From the NCBI RefSeq assembly GCF_000718015.1, contig NZ_JODY01000030.1, positions 122,173-186,172 of the forward strand: a stretch of DNA of 64,000 bases, written 5' to 3'. Below, piece by piece: positions 38,662-48,663 of the stretch. Both the position numbers and the translations under genes were made by a program. Source of the stretch: Streptomyces catenulae (GTDB taxonomy: Bacteria > Actinomycetota > Actinomycetes > Streptomycetales > Streptomycetaceae). Position 1 is the first letter of the stretch. Every line of letters starts with the position of its first letter. The notes under the pieces are model-generated. The model saw only the letters and a program-made list of their open reading frames with translations, did no database searches and was not told where the DNA came from.

Positions 38662-39375
38662 TCAGCGTCCCGCCGCCACGCCCAGGAAGCGCAGCACCGC
38701 CAGCACCCGGCGGTGGTCCGCGTCCGCCTTCGGCAGGTCGAGCTTGGTGAAGATGCTGTTGATGTGCTTGGCGACGGCGCTCTCGCTCACCACCAGCCGC
38801 GCGGCGACGGCGGAGTTGGAGCGGCCCTCCGCCATCAGCTCCAGCACCTCCCGCTCCCGGGCGGTCAGCCGCTCCAGCGGATCGCTCGCCCGCCGGATCA
38901 GCAGCTGCGAGACGACCTGCGGATCGAGGGCAGTACCGCCCCCGGCGACCCGGCGCAGCGCCTCGACGAACTCCTCGACGTCCGCGACCCGCTGTTTGAG
39001 GAGGTAGCCCACCCCGCCGGTGTGCGCCGCAAGGAGGTCGGCCGCGTACCGCTCCTCGACGTACTGGGAGAGCAGCAGCACCGCGGTGTCCGGGTGCTCC
39101 CGCCGGATCGACAGCGCGGCCCGGACGCCCTCGTCCGTGAAACCGGGCGGCATCCGGACGTCCACCACCGCCAGCTCCGGGCGGTGTGCGGCGACGGCGG
39201 CCAGCAGCCCGGCCGCGTCCCCCGCCTCGGCGGCGACCGTGAAACCGGCCATCTCCACCACCTTGACCAGCCCGATCCGCAGCAGGACCGAGTCCTCCGC
39301 GATCACCGCACGCCGCACGCCGTTCGCCCCCTCGCTCGCGCCGGGCCCGGTGGCGGGCGCCGTCGGCGCGTTCAC
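38662..39375 (-). CDS. LuxR/NarL-family response regulator
   Basis: Protein of about 237 residues. The receiver domain has the acidic pair in RRAVIAEDSVLLR, the phospho-acceptor Asp in LAVVDVRMPPG and the lysine in YLLKQRVADV. The C-terminal GerE helix-turn-helix is LTAREREVLELMAEGRSNSAVAARLVVSESAVAKHINSIFTKL. It binds DNA when phosphorylated by the kinase encoded just upstream. GTG 39375 overlaps the kinase stop by four bases; a GTG at 39384 is also possible. Confidence 0.94.
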   Translation of the reverse strand: MNAPTAPATGPGASEGANGVRRAVIAEDSVLLRIGLVKVVEMAGFTVAAEAGDAAGLLAAVAAHRPELAVVDVRMPPGFTDEGVRAALSIRREHPDTAVLLLSQYVEERYAADLLAAHTGGVGYLLKQRVADVEEFVEALRRVAGGGTALDPQVVSQLLIRRASDPLERLTAREREVLELMAEGRSNSAVAARLVVSESAVAKHINSIFTKLDLPKADADHRRVLAVLRFLGVAAGR

Positions 39376-40586
39376 CCCGGACACGGCAGCTCCACACTCA
39401 TCGTCGTCGGACCGCCCACCGGGCTGCTCATCCGGAACGTCCCGTCCACCGAACGCACCCGCTGCGCCAGCCCCGTCAGGCCGCTGCCCCGGGCGGGATC
39501 GGCCCCGCCCGGCCCGTCGTCGGTGATCACCACCCGCAGTATTCCGCCGATCCGGGCGACCGTCACCTCGGCCCGGGTCGCCTCCCGGGCGTGCTTGGCG
39601 ACGTTGGTGAGCGCCTCGGAGACGACGAAGTAGGCGACGCCCTCCACGGCGCCGGTCGTCCGCTCCAGGGGATCGACCCGCAGCCGCACCGGCAGCGGCG
39701 CCCGGGCGGCGAGCCCCGACAGCGCGGCGTCCAGGCCGAGTTCGTCGAGGACCGCCGGGTGCAGCCCGCGGACGAGATGGTTCAGCTCCTCGATCGCGTC
39801 CTTCGCCTCCCGGTGCGCCGCCTCGATGACCTCGCGGGCCTCCGGCGGCAGATCGGTGAGGGTCGCCTTCGCGAGGCCCAGGTTGAGCGCGAGGGAGACC
39901 AGCCGCTGCTGGGCGCCGTCGTGGAGATCGCGTTCGATGCGGCGGCGCTCGGCGTCCGCCGCGTCCACCGCCCCGGCGCGGCTCTCGGTCAGATCCTCGA
40001 CCCGCCGCGCCAACTCGTCGTGGCGGCTGACGCCCAGCACCGCCCTCCCCACCAGGTTCTCCAGCCGGACGAGACCGGCGGCGCCCGGGACGACGGCGGC
40101 CAGGGCGAGCAGGCCGAGGCCGGTGAGATAGGTGGCCTGGGTGGTGTAGCCGGGGTGGCCGATGCGCCACTGCCAGGGCAGCGCCCAGATCCACAGCAGC
40201 ACCGTGGCGGCGGCCACTCCGGTCGCCAGCAGTGCCAGCAGCAGGAGTTCGAGGGTGCCCAGGAGCGGGCCGACCAGCCAGTTGTAGCCGAACTGCCGCC
40301 GCAGCCGCCGCAGTCCGAGCCGCGGCAGCTCCACCCCGCACAGCGCCCGGAACCGCCACCGCTGGACCTCGGTGAGGCCCGGACCAGCGGCGCAGAGCAG
40401 GGCGAGGGGCGCCATGAGGACCACCGGGGCGTTCGCGTCGCTGCCGGTCAGCGTCGGGCCGATGCACAGCGCCGCCCACAGATACAGCGGGACCACCAGC
40501 AGATGCGGCAGCACCCCGGCCGCGACGAAGAGGAGATCACGCCGCAGCCGCGACAGGGCCCGGCGCACCCGGGGCGGAAGGGTCAT
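39372..40586 (-). CDS. Sensor histidine kinase, NarL-cognate (HisKA_3) type
   Basis: Protein of about 404 residues with four to six membrane segments in the first 190 (LLFVAAGVLPHLLVVPLYLWAAL, NAPVVLMAPLALLCAAGPGL, LLLLALLATGVAAATVLLWIWAL, GLLALAAVVPGAAGL). The dimerisation/phosphoacceptor box is RRRIERDLHDGAQQRLVSLAL, and the HATPase domain shows FVVSEALTNVAKHA and VVITDDGPGGADPARGSGL. The signal is unknown; sensing may occur in the membrane. ATG 40586 begins MTLPPRVRRAL; an ORF extension upstream is unsupported. It forms an operon with the response regulator. Confidence 0.92.
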   Translation of the reverse strand: MTLPPRVRRALSRLRRDLLFVAAGVLPHLLVVPLYLWAALCIGPTLTGSDANAPVVLMAPLALLCAAGPGLTEVQRWRFRALCGVELPRLGLRRLRRQFGYNWLVGPLLGTLELLLLALLATGVAAATVLLWIWALPWQWRIGHPGYTTQATYLTGLGLLALAAVVPGAAGLVRLENLVGRAVLGVSRHDELARRVEDLTESRAGAVDAADAERRRIERDLHDGAQQRLVSLALNLGLAKATLTDLPPEAREVIEAAHREAKDAIEELNHLVRGLHPAVLDELGLDAALSGLAARAPLPVRLRVDPLERTTGAVEGVAYFVVSEALTNVAKHAREATRAEVTVARIGGILRVVITDDGPGGADPARGSGLTGLAQRVRSVDGTFRMSSPVGGPTTMSVELPCPG

Positions 40587-40763
40587 GCCGGAACCGTACG
40601 GGCCGCCCGTACGGGCCCGCCATGCAGCAGGGGACCGGATCGGGGGTGTACCTGGCACCACCCCAGGTCGGGCCCGTGGGCCACCGACACCGGCGGCCGG
40701 AATGACCAGGGTGGAGTGCGGGCCCGACGTCCGGGTTCACCGTCACCGCGAAGGACCCGGATC

Positions 40764-41183
40764 ATGACGCTGCTCCTCAACCCGCCAGCCCCGAAGGCCG
40801 GTTGGCGCCCGTTCGCCGTGGAGGGGGACCGGTGGCCGGGCCGGGTGCTGACCGGCGCCGGGCTCGCCCTGCTCCCCTGGACCGTCTGCCTCGCCGCCAC
40901 CCTGCCGCCCGGTCAGGCCGTGGCCTGGGTGACCCTGGACCTCCTGGAGGCCGCGGCCCTGCTGGGCGCGGGCCGCCGACTGCGGCGCGGCGCCCCGGGC
41001 CACCGCCGTCCCGCGGCCGCCGCCGCCCTGCTGCTCCTCGTCGACGCCGTCGCGGACGTCACCACCGCCGCACCCGGCGCCGAACTGGCCACCGCCGTCG
41101 CCATGGCCCTGGCCACCGAACTCCCGCTGGCGGCGGTGTGCGGGGCGCTCGCGCTACGCCCGGAGCGCCCGGCGGCGCGCTGA
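40764..41183 (+). CDS. Small membrane protein of unknown function
   Basis: Protein of 139 residues with four predicted membrane helices: GRVLTGAGLALLPWTVCLAATL, AWVTLDLLEAAALLGAGRRL, AAAALLLLVDAVADVTTA and ELATAVAMALATELPLAAVCGALAL. No domain is recognised. It diverges from the histidine kinase operon across about 180 bases, which makes it a plausible target of that two-component system. A very strong hairpin follows its stop. Confidence 0.75.
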   Translation: MTLLLNPPAPKAGWRPFAVEGDRWPGRVLTGAGLALLPWTVCLAATLPPGQAVAWVTLDLLEAAALLGAGRRLRRGAPGHRRPAAAAALLLLVDAVADVTTAAPGAELATAVAMALATELPLAAVCGALALRPERPAAR

Positions 41184-41192
41184 GCGGGGAAA

Positions 41193-41235
41193 GGCCCCGG
41201 CCCCGCCCGCAGCGGATGCGGGCGGGGCCGGGGCC
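41193..41235. terminator. Strong bidirectional terminator
   Basis: A perfect 19-bp GC stem (41193-41211 with 41217-41235) and five-base loop lie between the membrane-protein gene and converging glyS. Confidence 0.88.
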
Positions 41236-41270
41236 ACGCTCAGGGGCGGCGGGCCGGAGCCCGCCCGAGG

Positions 41271-42653
<1,383 letters not shown>

Positions 42654-42823
42654 GGTGCTCTCTTCATTACGACGGCGAACGATGGATGGGCGGCGGCGCT
42701 CAGCGCCGGTGCGGGTGAATGATTCAGGTTACCGGCGGGCGTACCCCCCGGGCCAAATCGCCTGGGGCGCCTCTCCGCTTCCTCCCGGTACCACCCGCCC
42801 CAGGACCCCGTTCGAACATGTTG

Positions 42824-42861
42824 TTGACAATCGTTTCCACTTTTGTTGAAAATGACAGTCA
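42824..42861 (+). promoter_or_regulatory. znuA promoter with two Zur boxes; probable leaderless start
   Basis: TGACAATCGTTTCCA (42825-42839) and TGAAAATGACAGTCA (42847-42861) match the Streptomyces Zur palindrome TGAAAATGATTTTCA at about 11 and 12 of 15 positions, with centres 22 bp apart. TTGACA (42824-42829) can be a -35 and GAAAAT (42848-42853) a -10 with 18-bp spacing, placing the mRNA start at or next to the ATG at 42861. Zinc-loaded Zur bound here would block the promoter. Confidence 0.75.
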
Positions 42862-43805
42862 TGAACACACGCCGTCGCATATCCACCGCAATCCTCGCCG
42901 GAGCCTGCGGCCTCGGTCTCCTCGCCCTCTCCGGCTGCTCCACCGCCACGACCGGCGGCAGCGGCGACGGGAAGCTGCGGGTGACGGCGTCCTTCTACCC
43001 GATGGAGTTCCTCGCCCGGCAGATCGGCGGCGACCACGTCGAGGTGTCCAACCTCACCAGGCCCGGCGTCGAACCCCACGACCTGGAGCTGTCCCCCAAG
43101 CAGACCGGTCAGCTCGGCGAGTCCGGCGCGATCGTCTACCTCAAGGGGCTCCAGCCCGCCGTCGACGAGGCGGTCGCCCAGTCCGGTGTCGCGCACATCG
43201 CCGACGCCGCCGCCATGACCACCCTGGAGAAGCACGGCAACGAGGTCGACGGCCACCACCACGGCCACGCCACGACCGGCGCCGACGCCGATCCGCACAT
43301 CTGGCTCGACCCGGTGAAGTACGCCGAGGTCGCCAAGGGCGTGAACACGACGCTCGCCGAGGCGGACCCCGCCCACAAGGCCGACTTCCAGAAGAACACC
43401 AACGCCCTGGTCAAGAAGCTCGACGGGCTGAACGCCGACTTCGAGAAGGGCCTGAAGAACCGCGCGTCGGACACCTTCCTCACCACCCACGCGGCCTTCG
43501 GCTACCTCGCCGAGCGCTACGGCCTGACCGAGGAGGCCATCAACGGCCTCGACCCCGAGTCCGAGCCCAGCGCGAACCGCATCAAGAACCTCCACACCGT
43601 GGCCGAGAAGCACCATGTCTCGACGGTCTTCTTCGAAACGCTCGCCAACCCGGCCACCGCCAAGGCGCTCGCCGGTGACCTGCACCTGAAGACCGACGTG
43701 CTCGACCCCCTGGAGGGGATCACCGACGCCTCCCGCGGCAAGGACTACTTCGGCGTGATGCACGCCAACCTCGCCGCCCTCCAGAAGGCGCTCGGCACCA
43801 AGTGA
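42861..43805 (+). CDS. znuA: Zinc ABC transporter substrate-binding lipoprotein
   Basis: Protein of 314 residues. A lipoprotein signal ends in the lipobox LSGC26. The cluster A-1 metal-binding fold follows: VTASFYPMEFLARQIGGDHVEV, PGVEPHDLELSPKQ (His ligand), a His-rich loop GHHHGHATTGADADPHIWLDP (second ligand and zinc capture), THAAFGYLAERYGL (third ligand), and VFFETLANPATAKALA. It captures periplasm-side zinc outside the membrane. ATG 42861 has no ribosome site, in keeping with a leaderless mRNA; ATG 42852 is the alternative. znuC overlaps by four bases. Confidence 0.96.
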   Translation: MNTRRRISTAILAGACGLGLLALSGCSTATTGGSGDGKLRVTASFYPMEFLARQIGGDHVEVSNLTRPGVEPHDLELSPKQTGQLGESGAIVYLKGLQPAVDEAVAQSGVAHIADAAAMTTLEKHGNEVDGHHHGHATTGADADPHIWLDPVKYAEVAKGVNTTLAEADPAHKADFQKNTNALVKKLDGLNADFEKGLKNRASDTFLTTHAAFGYLAERYGLTEEAINGLDPESEPSANRIKNLHTVAEKHHVSTVFFETLANPATAKALAGDLHLKTDVLDPLEGITDASRGKDYFGVMHANLAALQKALGTK

Positions 43806-44632
43806 CCAGCCACCCCGGGTCCACGACGGAGGCCAGCATGGAAGAAACGTCACCCCCGCGGTCCGACCACCCGGTCATCGCGCTGCGCGGCGCCACCGCG
43901 TCGCTCGGCTCCCGGCCCGTGCTGCGCGGCGTCGATCTGACCGTGCGCGCCGGGGAGGTCGTCGCGCTGCTCGGCGCCAACGGCTCCGGCAAGTCCACCG
44001 CCGTCCGCTCCGTGATCGGCCAGGTCCCGCTGACCGGCGGCGACCTCACCCTCTTCGGCACGCCGCTGCGCCGCTTCAAGGAGTGGCACCGCGTCGGCTA
44101 CGTCCCGCAGCGCACCACGGCGGCGGGCGGGGTGCCCGCCACCGTGCGGGAGATCGTCACCTCCGGGCGGCTGGCCCGCAGCCGCTTCGGGCTGCCGCGC
44201 CGCGCCGACCGCGAGGCCGTCCACCACGCGCTGGAGCTGGTCGGGATGGCCGACCGCGCCAAGGACTCCGCCACCGCGCTCTCCGGCGGTCAGCACCAGC
44301 GGGTGCTGATCGCCCGCGCGCTGGCCGTCGAACCGGAACTGCTGATCATGGACGAGCCGATGGCCGGGGTGGACCTCGCCAGCCAGGAGGTGCTGGCGAG
44401 CGCGCTGCGCGAGCAGGTCGCCCGCGGCACCACCGTCCTGCTCGTCCTGCACGAGCTGGGTCCGCTGGAGCCGCTGATCGACCGGGCGGTGGTGCTCCGC
44501 GACGGCTGTGTCGTGCACGACGGGCCGCCGCCGGAGGCCGTCGGCCAGCACGCGCTGCCCGGCCACGACCACGTCCACCCGCACGCCGACGACACGGCCC
44601 CCGCGACGCTGGGGACGGGACTGCTGAGCTGA
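43802..44632 (+). CDS. znuC: Zinc ABC transporter ATP-binding protein
   Basis: Protein of 276 residues from the GTG at 43802 (GTGA overlap with znuA); an internal ATG at 43838 is the alternative. Walker A is LLGANGSGKSTAVRS, the signature is ALSGGQHQRVLIARA and Walker B is LLIMDEPMAGVD. The H-loop His is in LLVLHELGPLEPL. The C-terminus carries a His-rich tail GHDHVHPHAD that could bind zinc. It drives uptake with ZnuA and ZnuB. Confidence 0.95.
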   Translation: MTSHPGSTTEASMEETSPPRSDHPVIALRGATASLGSRPVLRGVDLTVRAGEVVALLGANGSGKSTAVRSVIGQVPLTGGDLTLFGTPLRRFKEWHRVGYVPQRTTAAGGVPATVREIVTSGRLARSRFGLPRRADREAVHHALELVGMADRAKDSATALSGGQHQRVLIARALAVEPELLIMDEPMAGVDLASQEVLASALREQVARGTTVLLVLHELGPLEPLIDRAVVLRDGCVVHDGPPPEAVGQHALPGHDHVHPHADDTAPATLGTGLLS

Positions 44633-44633
44633 C

Positions 44634-45542
44634 ATGGAAATCCTGACCTACGCCTTCATGCAGCGGGCCCTGATCGCCGCCCTGATCGTCGGCATCACCG
44701 CACCCGCCATCGGCATCTACCTCGTCCAGCGCCGCCAGTCCCTGATGGGCGACGGCATCGGCCATGTCGCCCTCACCGGCGTCGGCCTCGGCTTCCTGAT
44801 CAACAGCAGCTCGGCGTGGGCCGGTCCGGTGTGGATCGCCACCTTCGTCGCCATCGCCGGCTCCGTCGCCATGGAGCTGATCCGCTGGTACGGCAAGACC
44901 CGCGGCGATCTGGCGCTGGCGATGCTGTTCTACGGCGGTATGGCGGGCGGTGTGATGCTGATGAACCTCTCCGACGCCGGGTCCAACGCCAACCTCAGCA
45001 CCTACCTCTTCGGCTCGATCACCACCGTCTCCGCACAGGACATGACGGCGATCTGTGTGCTGGCCGCGCTGGTCCTGGCGATCACCGTGGGGCTGCGCCG
45101 CCAGCTCTTCGCGGTCTGCCAGGACGAGGAGTTCGCCCGCGTCACCGGGCTGCCGGTGCGGCTGCTGAACCTGCTGATCGCGGTGACCGCCGCGGTCACC
45201 GTCACCGTCGCGATGCGCGTCGTCGGCCTGCTGCTGGTCTCCGCGCTGATGGTGATCCCGGTCGCCGCCGCCCAGCAGATCAGCCGCAGCTTCGCGGTCA
45301 CCTTCGCGCTGGCCGTGGCGATCGGCATCGGCGTCACCGTGACCGGCACCGCGACCTCGTACTACGTCGACGTACCGTCCGGCGCGACGATCGTGCTCTT
45401 CGCCATCGCCGTCTTCGTCCTCTTCACGCTGCTCGCCGCGCCGCTCGCCCGGAAACGGGCGCGGGCCGCCGCGGGAGGCGCCGACGGGTGCACCCTGGAA
45501 GTACCCGGGAGCCGTGCTCCGGCGGACGACGTACGGGTCTGA
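44634..45542 (+). CDS. znuB: Zinc ABC transporter permease
   Basis: Protein of 302 residues of the ABC-3 permease family with about eight membrane helices. GIYLVQRRQSLMGDGIGHVALTGVGLGFLI is the conserved first loop, and FARVTGLPVRLLNLLIAVTAAVTVTVAMRVVGLLLVSALMVIPVAAAQQISRSF the hallmark region. It begins one base after znuC, completing znuACB; zur follows after 119 bases with its own ribosome site. Confidence 0.95.
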   Translation: MEILTYAFMQRALIAALIVGITAPAIGIYLVQRRQSLMGDGIGHVALTGVGLGFLINSSSAWAGPVWIATFVAIAGSVAMELIRWYGKTRGDLALAMLFYGGMAGGVMLMNLSDAGSNANLSTYLFGSITTVSAQDMTAICVLAALVLAITVGLRRQLFAVCQDEEFARVTGLPVRLLNLLIAVTAAVTVTVAMRVVGLLLVSALMVIPVAAAQQISRSFAVTFALAVAIGIGVTVTGTATSYYVDVPSGATIVLFAIAVFVLFTLLAAPLARKRARAAAGGADGCTLEVPGSRAPADDVRV

Positions 45543-45661
45543 GCGCCGGTCCGGTCCGCGGGCGCCGCGGGGGCGTAAGTGTCACCCCGGCGATCCGGTC
45601 ATCACCTGGCACAATGGCCACACGCCCGTCCAGGGGGACGACCACGACCTAGGAGGCAACG

Positions 45662-46084
45662 GTGGCGACGAGCGCGGGATCCCCGGTACGCGGCCGGTCG
45701 ACGCGACAGCGGACCGCGGTGTCGGCCGCTCTCGACGAGGTCGACGAGTTCCGCAGCGCCCAGGAACTGCACGACATGCTCAAGCACCGGGGCGACTCGG
45801 TGGGCCTGACCACCGTCTACCGCACGCTCCAGTCGCTCGCGGACGCCGGTGAGGTCGATGTGCTGCGGACCAGCGACGGCGAGGCCGTCTACCGCCGGTG
45901 CAGCACCGACGACCACCACCATCACCTCGTCTGCCGCAGCTGCGGCAAGGCGGTCGAGGTGGAGGGCCCGGCGGTGGAGAAGTGGGCCGACCAGATCGCC
46001 GCCGAACACGGCTTCCGCGATGTCGCGCACACCATCGAGATCTTCGGCACCTGCGGCGACTGCGCCGAGGGCGCGGAGAAGTAG
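45662..46084 (+). CDS. zur: Fur-family zinc uptake regulator
   Basis: Protein of 140 residues. The winged helix is RSAQELHDMLKHRGDSVGLTTVYRTLQSLADAGEVDVLR. The metal and dimerisation domain has EAVYRRCSTDDHHHHLVCRSCGKAVEV and EIFGTCGDC: two CxxC pairs for the structural zinc and the HHHH cluster for the regulatory zinc. GTG 45662 is set by AGGAGG five bases upstream. Location after znuACB and the Zur boxes upstream of znuA support Zur rather than Fur or Nur. A strong hairpin follows. Confidence 0.95.
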   Translation: MATSAGSPVRGRSTRQRTAVSAALDEVDEFRSAQELHDMLKHRGDSVGLTTVYRTLQSLADAGEVDVLRTSDGEAVYRRCSTDDHHHHLVCRSCGKAVEVEGPAVEKWADQIAAEHGFRDVAHTIEIFGTCGDCAEGAEK

Positions 46085-46100
46085 CGGCACCCCGGTACGG

Positions 46101-46139
46101 CGGAAGGGCCGTCTCCCCGAGCGGGAGGCGGCCCTTCCG
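46101..46139. terminator. Terminator of zur, shared with uppS
   Basis: A 17-bp stem with one G-T pair (46101-46117 with 46123-46139) and a five-base loop separates zur from converging uppS. Confidence 0.85.
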
Positions 46140-46154
46140 TGTGTCCGGCGGCCG

Positions 46155-46973
46155 TCAGACCGCCGATTCGCCCTCGGCGACCGGTGCCGCACCGAAGCGG
46201 CGGTCCCGCTTGGCGTACTCCAGGCAGGCTTCCCAGAGGTTCCGGCGGTCGAAATCAGGCCAGAGAATGTCCTGAAACACCATCTCGGCGTAGGCGCTCT
46301 GCCAGATCAGATAGTTCGAGGTGCGCTGTTCGCCCGACGGGCGAACGAAGAGATCAACGTCCGGCATGTCCGGGTAATACATGTACTTGGCGACGGTCTT
46401 CTCACTGACCTTGGACGGGTCGAGTTTGCCCGCCTTCACATCCGCGGCGATGGCCGCGGCGGCATCCGCGATCTCCGCGCGACCGCCGTAATTCACGCAG
46501 AAATACAGCGTCATCGCGTCATTGTCCTTCGTCTGCTCCTGGGCGATCTGGAGCTCTTGGACAACGGACTTCCACAGCTTCGGCATACGCCCGACCCACC
46601 GGATACGGATACCCAGCGCGTCCATTTCGTCACGCCGCCGCCGGATGACATCGCGATTGAAGTTCATCAGGAAGCGGACCTCGTCCGGCGAACGCTTCCA
46701 GTTCTCGGTGGAGAATGCGTAGAGCGAGAGGTTCTTCACGCCCATTTCGATGCAGCCCTTGAGCACATCCATGACGACGCCCTCGCCGACCTTGTGACCT
46801 TCGGTGCGCGGCAGTCCACGCTCCTTGGCCCACCGGCCGTTTCCGTCCATGACGACGGCCACATGCTGGGGAACCAGCTCCCCGGGGATCTGCGGGGGAC
46901 GCGCACCGGAGGGGTGCGGCTCGGGCGTCTCGTATTCGCGTCGATTACGGCCCAGAATTCCGCGTCGTGCCAT
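46155..46973 (-). CDS. uppS: Isoprenyl transferase (undecaprenyl diphosphate synthase type)
   Basis: Protein of 272 residues from ATG 46973 ([14 protein letters not shown]); ATG 46991 is possible. The cis-prenyltransferase motifs are present: [26 protein letters not shown] with the catalytic Asp, [22 protein letters not shown], and [27 protein letters not shown]. The product, a long-chain cis-prenyl diphosphate, is the lipid carrier precursor for peptidoglycan. It is followed by the zur hairpin; recO lies upstream. Confidence 0.95.
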   Translation of the reverse strand: MARRGILGRNRREYETPEPHPSGARPPQIPGELVPQHVAVVMDGNGRWAKERGLPRTEGHKVGEGVVMDVLKGCIEMGVKNLSLYAFSTENWKRSPDEVRFLMNFNRDVIRRRRDEMDALGIRIRWVGRMPKLWKSVVQELQIAQEQTKDNDAMTLYFCVNYGGRAEIADAAAAIAADVKAGKLDPSKVSEKTVAKYMYYPDMPDVDLFVRPSGEQRTSNYLIWQSAYAEMVFQDILWPDFDRRNLWEACLEYAKRDRRFGAAPVAEGESAV

Positions 46974-47061
46974 GCGGCCCACGTCTCCCATTGTCTTGAA
47001 TACCGAGGTCGATTGAGTTCGCCGGGCGGCTGCGCGCCGCCCCCCGGACCATACCGCCGGG

Positions 47062-47808
47062 CTATTTCTCCACGTACCGGAGCGAACGCAGTCCGCGCTC
47101 CAGATGCCAGTGCAGATACGCCGCGACGAGTGAGCTGCCCTCCCGGACGTGCCGGGGTTCGCTCGCGTCCGCGGTCTCCCAGTCGCCGGTCAGCAGCGCG
47201 CTGAGGAGCCCGATGGCCTCCGAGGAGGGTACGACGCTTCCCGGCACCCGGCAGTCGCCGCACACCACCCCGCCCGAAGCGACCGAGAAGAACCGGTTCG
47301 GGCCGGGCAGCCCGCATTTCGCACAGGCGCCGAAGCTCGGGGCGTAGCCGTTCACCGCCAGTGAGCGGAGGAGGAAGGCGTCGAGGACCAGATGGGGTTC
47401 GTGCTCGCCGCGCGCCAGCGTCCGCAGCCCGCCGACGAGGAGGAGGTACTGCTGCACCGCCGGTTCGCCCTCGTGGTCGGTGAAGCGCTCCGCGGTCTCC
47501 AGCATCGCGGTGCCCGCGGTGTAGCGGGCGTAGTCGGTGACGATCCCGCCGCCGTACGCCGCGAGCGACTCGCTCTGGGTGCACAGCGGCAGCCCGCGCC
47601 CGACCAGTTCGCTGCCGCGGGCGAAGAACTGCACGTCGACATGGGAGAACGGCTCCAGGCGCGCGCCGAACTTCGATTTCGTCCGCCGCACCCCGCGGGC
47701 GACGGCCCGCACCCGCCCGTGGCCGCGGGTGAGCAGCGTGATGATCCGGTCCGCCTCTCCGAGCTTCTGGGTGCGCAGCACGATGCCGTCGTCGCGGAAC
47801 AGACTCAT
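47062..47808 (-). CDS. recO: DNA repair protein RecO
   Basis: Protein of 248 residues. The N-terminal OB fold is [48 protein letters not shown], and the helical domain contains a C4 zinc finger ([11 protein letters not shown] then [11 protein letters not shown]). RecO anneals DNA and helps RecR load RecA onto SSB-coated gaps. ATG 47808 starts the conserved OB sequence; the upstream open frame is repeat-derived. uppS lies 88 bases downstream on the same strand. Confidence 0.95.
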   Translation of the reverse strand: MSLFRDDGIVLRTQKLGEADRIITLLTRGHGRVRAVARGVRRTKSKFGARLEPFSHVDVQFFARGSELVGRGLPLCTQSESLAAYGGGIVTDYARYTAGTAMLETAERFTDHEGEPAVQQYLLLVGGLRTLARGEHEPHLVLDAFLLRSLAVNGYAPSFGACAKCGLPGPNRFFSVASGGVVCGDCRVPGSVVPSSEAIGLLSALLTGDWETADASEPRHVREGSSLVAAYLHWHLERGLRSLRYVEK

Positions 47809-47858
47809 GGCGCCATTGTCCCGCATGCGCCGGGGGCGACGGGGCGGCCGGGGTCGGG

Positions 47859-48060
47859 GCGGGGATTGCCGGGTGGCCGCGGGGGCGGGGAATGCCGGGT
47901 GGCCGGGAGGGCGGGGAATGTCCGCGCCGCCGACGCGACCGGTGCGGACGGGCGGGGCGGGCGGAAATGCCGGGAACGGCGGATATCGCGGAAAGCTCGG
48001 GAAACTCGGAAAACCGGGGAATCGCGGAAGTGCGAGAGGGCCGGGGAATTGCGCATCGGC
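47859..48060. repeat. 26-bp tandem repeat and GGAA-rich degenerate tract upstream of recO
   Basis: A 26-bp unit beginning GCGGGGA(T/A)TGCCGGGTGG starts at 47859 and 47885, with a third partial copy at 47911. From about 47960 to 48060 a degenerate purine-rich tract repeats GGGAA/GCGGAAA every 9-12 bases. No gene is supported in 47809-48125. Confidence 0.7.
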
Positions 48061-48125
48061 GGGCGGACGGGGCCGCCGGGCGGCGGGGTGGAGCCTTTCC
48101 GGCCCGGACCCCGCCGGGAAGGGCG

Positions 48126-48353
48126 TCAGGCCAATTCGCCTCTGCTGCGGGCGTTCACGTACGCGGTCGTCGCCCGGAGACGCTCGGTGACGGTGGCCGG
48201 CCGCACCGTCGTGCGGGCACATTCCCAGTCCCGGCCCCCGCCGATCGGCCGTAGCCGCAGGATTTCCCCGTCGACCGCCACGACCTTGCCGACCCGCGCC
48301 GTACGGATATCGAGGGCGAAGGCACCGACCGGTGGGCGGCCCGCGGTGTTCAT
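48126..48353 (-). CDS. Small conserved-looking protein of unknown function (75 aa)
   Basis: Protein of 75 residues: AFALDIRTARVGKVVAVDGEILRLRPIGGGRDWECARTTVRPATVTERLRATTAYVNARSRGELA. The beta-rich pattern RVGKVVxVDGxxLRLRPxGGG-x-EWEC is of a kind frequent in Streptomyces small proteins near regulators. No function is known to me. Its ATG overlaps the stop of the upstream small gene by four bases (ATGA), strong evidence that both are real and co-translated. Confidence 0.7.
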   Translation of the reverse strand: MNTAGRPPVGAFALDIRTARVGKVVAVDGEILRLRPIGGGRDWECARTTVRPATVTERLRATTAYVNARSRGELA

Positions 48354-48544
48354 CGTTCCCCCAGCGCGTCCGTCAGCCGCCGGGCGACATCCATCGTGCA
48401 GCGGCCCAATTCCACCAGCGGGAGCATCGCGTAATTGGCACAGGAAACGGGGTCGGGACCAAGGGACGGCAGGACGATTCCCGCGCGTGCGAGGGTATTT
48501 CGCAATTCTTTGGTGACGGATTCAACTTCTTCGATCCGGTCCAT
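48350..48544 (-). CDS. Small helical protein of unknown function (64 aa)
   Basis: Protein of 64 residues, MDRIEEVESVTKELRNTLARAGIVLPSL with an amphipathic N-terminal helix, then DPVSCANYAMLPLVELGRCTMDVARRLTDAL with two cysteines. No family is recognised. GAAGGTGTGGG lies before ATG 48544. The pair with the 75-residue gene may be a regulator-accessory or toxin-antitoxin-like unit, but there is no direct evidence. Confidence 0.65.
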   Translation of the reverse strand: MDRIEEVESVTKELRNTLARAGIVLPSLGPDPVSCANYAMLPLVELGRCTMDVARRLTDALGER

Positions 48545-48663
48545 CGGAGACCCACACCTTCTGTCGGGGCTTTCGCCGTTGGGGGGTAAAGAGTGACCCC
48601 TCGGCCCGGACTGCGCAACGAGGGGCGCACGGCAAAGTCCGGGGTGGGTAACCGGAGCAGGTT

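Noticed and set aside
38586..38671. GGGACGCTGA and TCAGCGTCCC arms around the MFS and response-regulator stops
   Set aside because: The ten-base arms are 66 bases apart and include both stop codons. The long loop makes a functional hairpin unlikely; probably coincidence.
47859..48060. Possible CRISPR array
   Set aside because: Units are 26 bp directly abutting without unique spacers, and no cas genes occur in the window.
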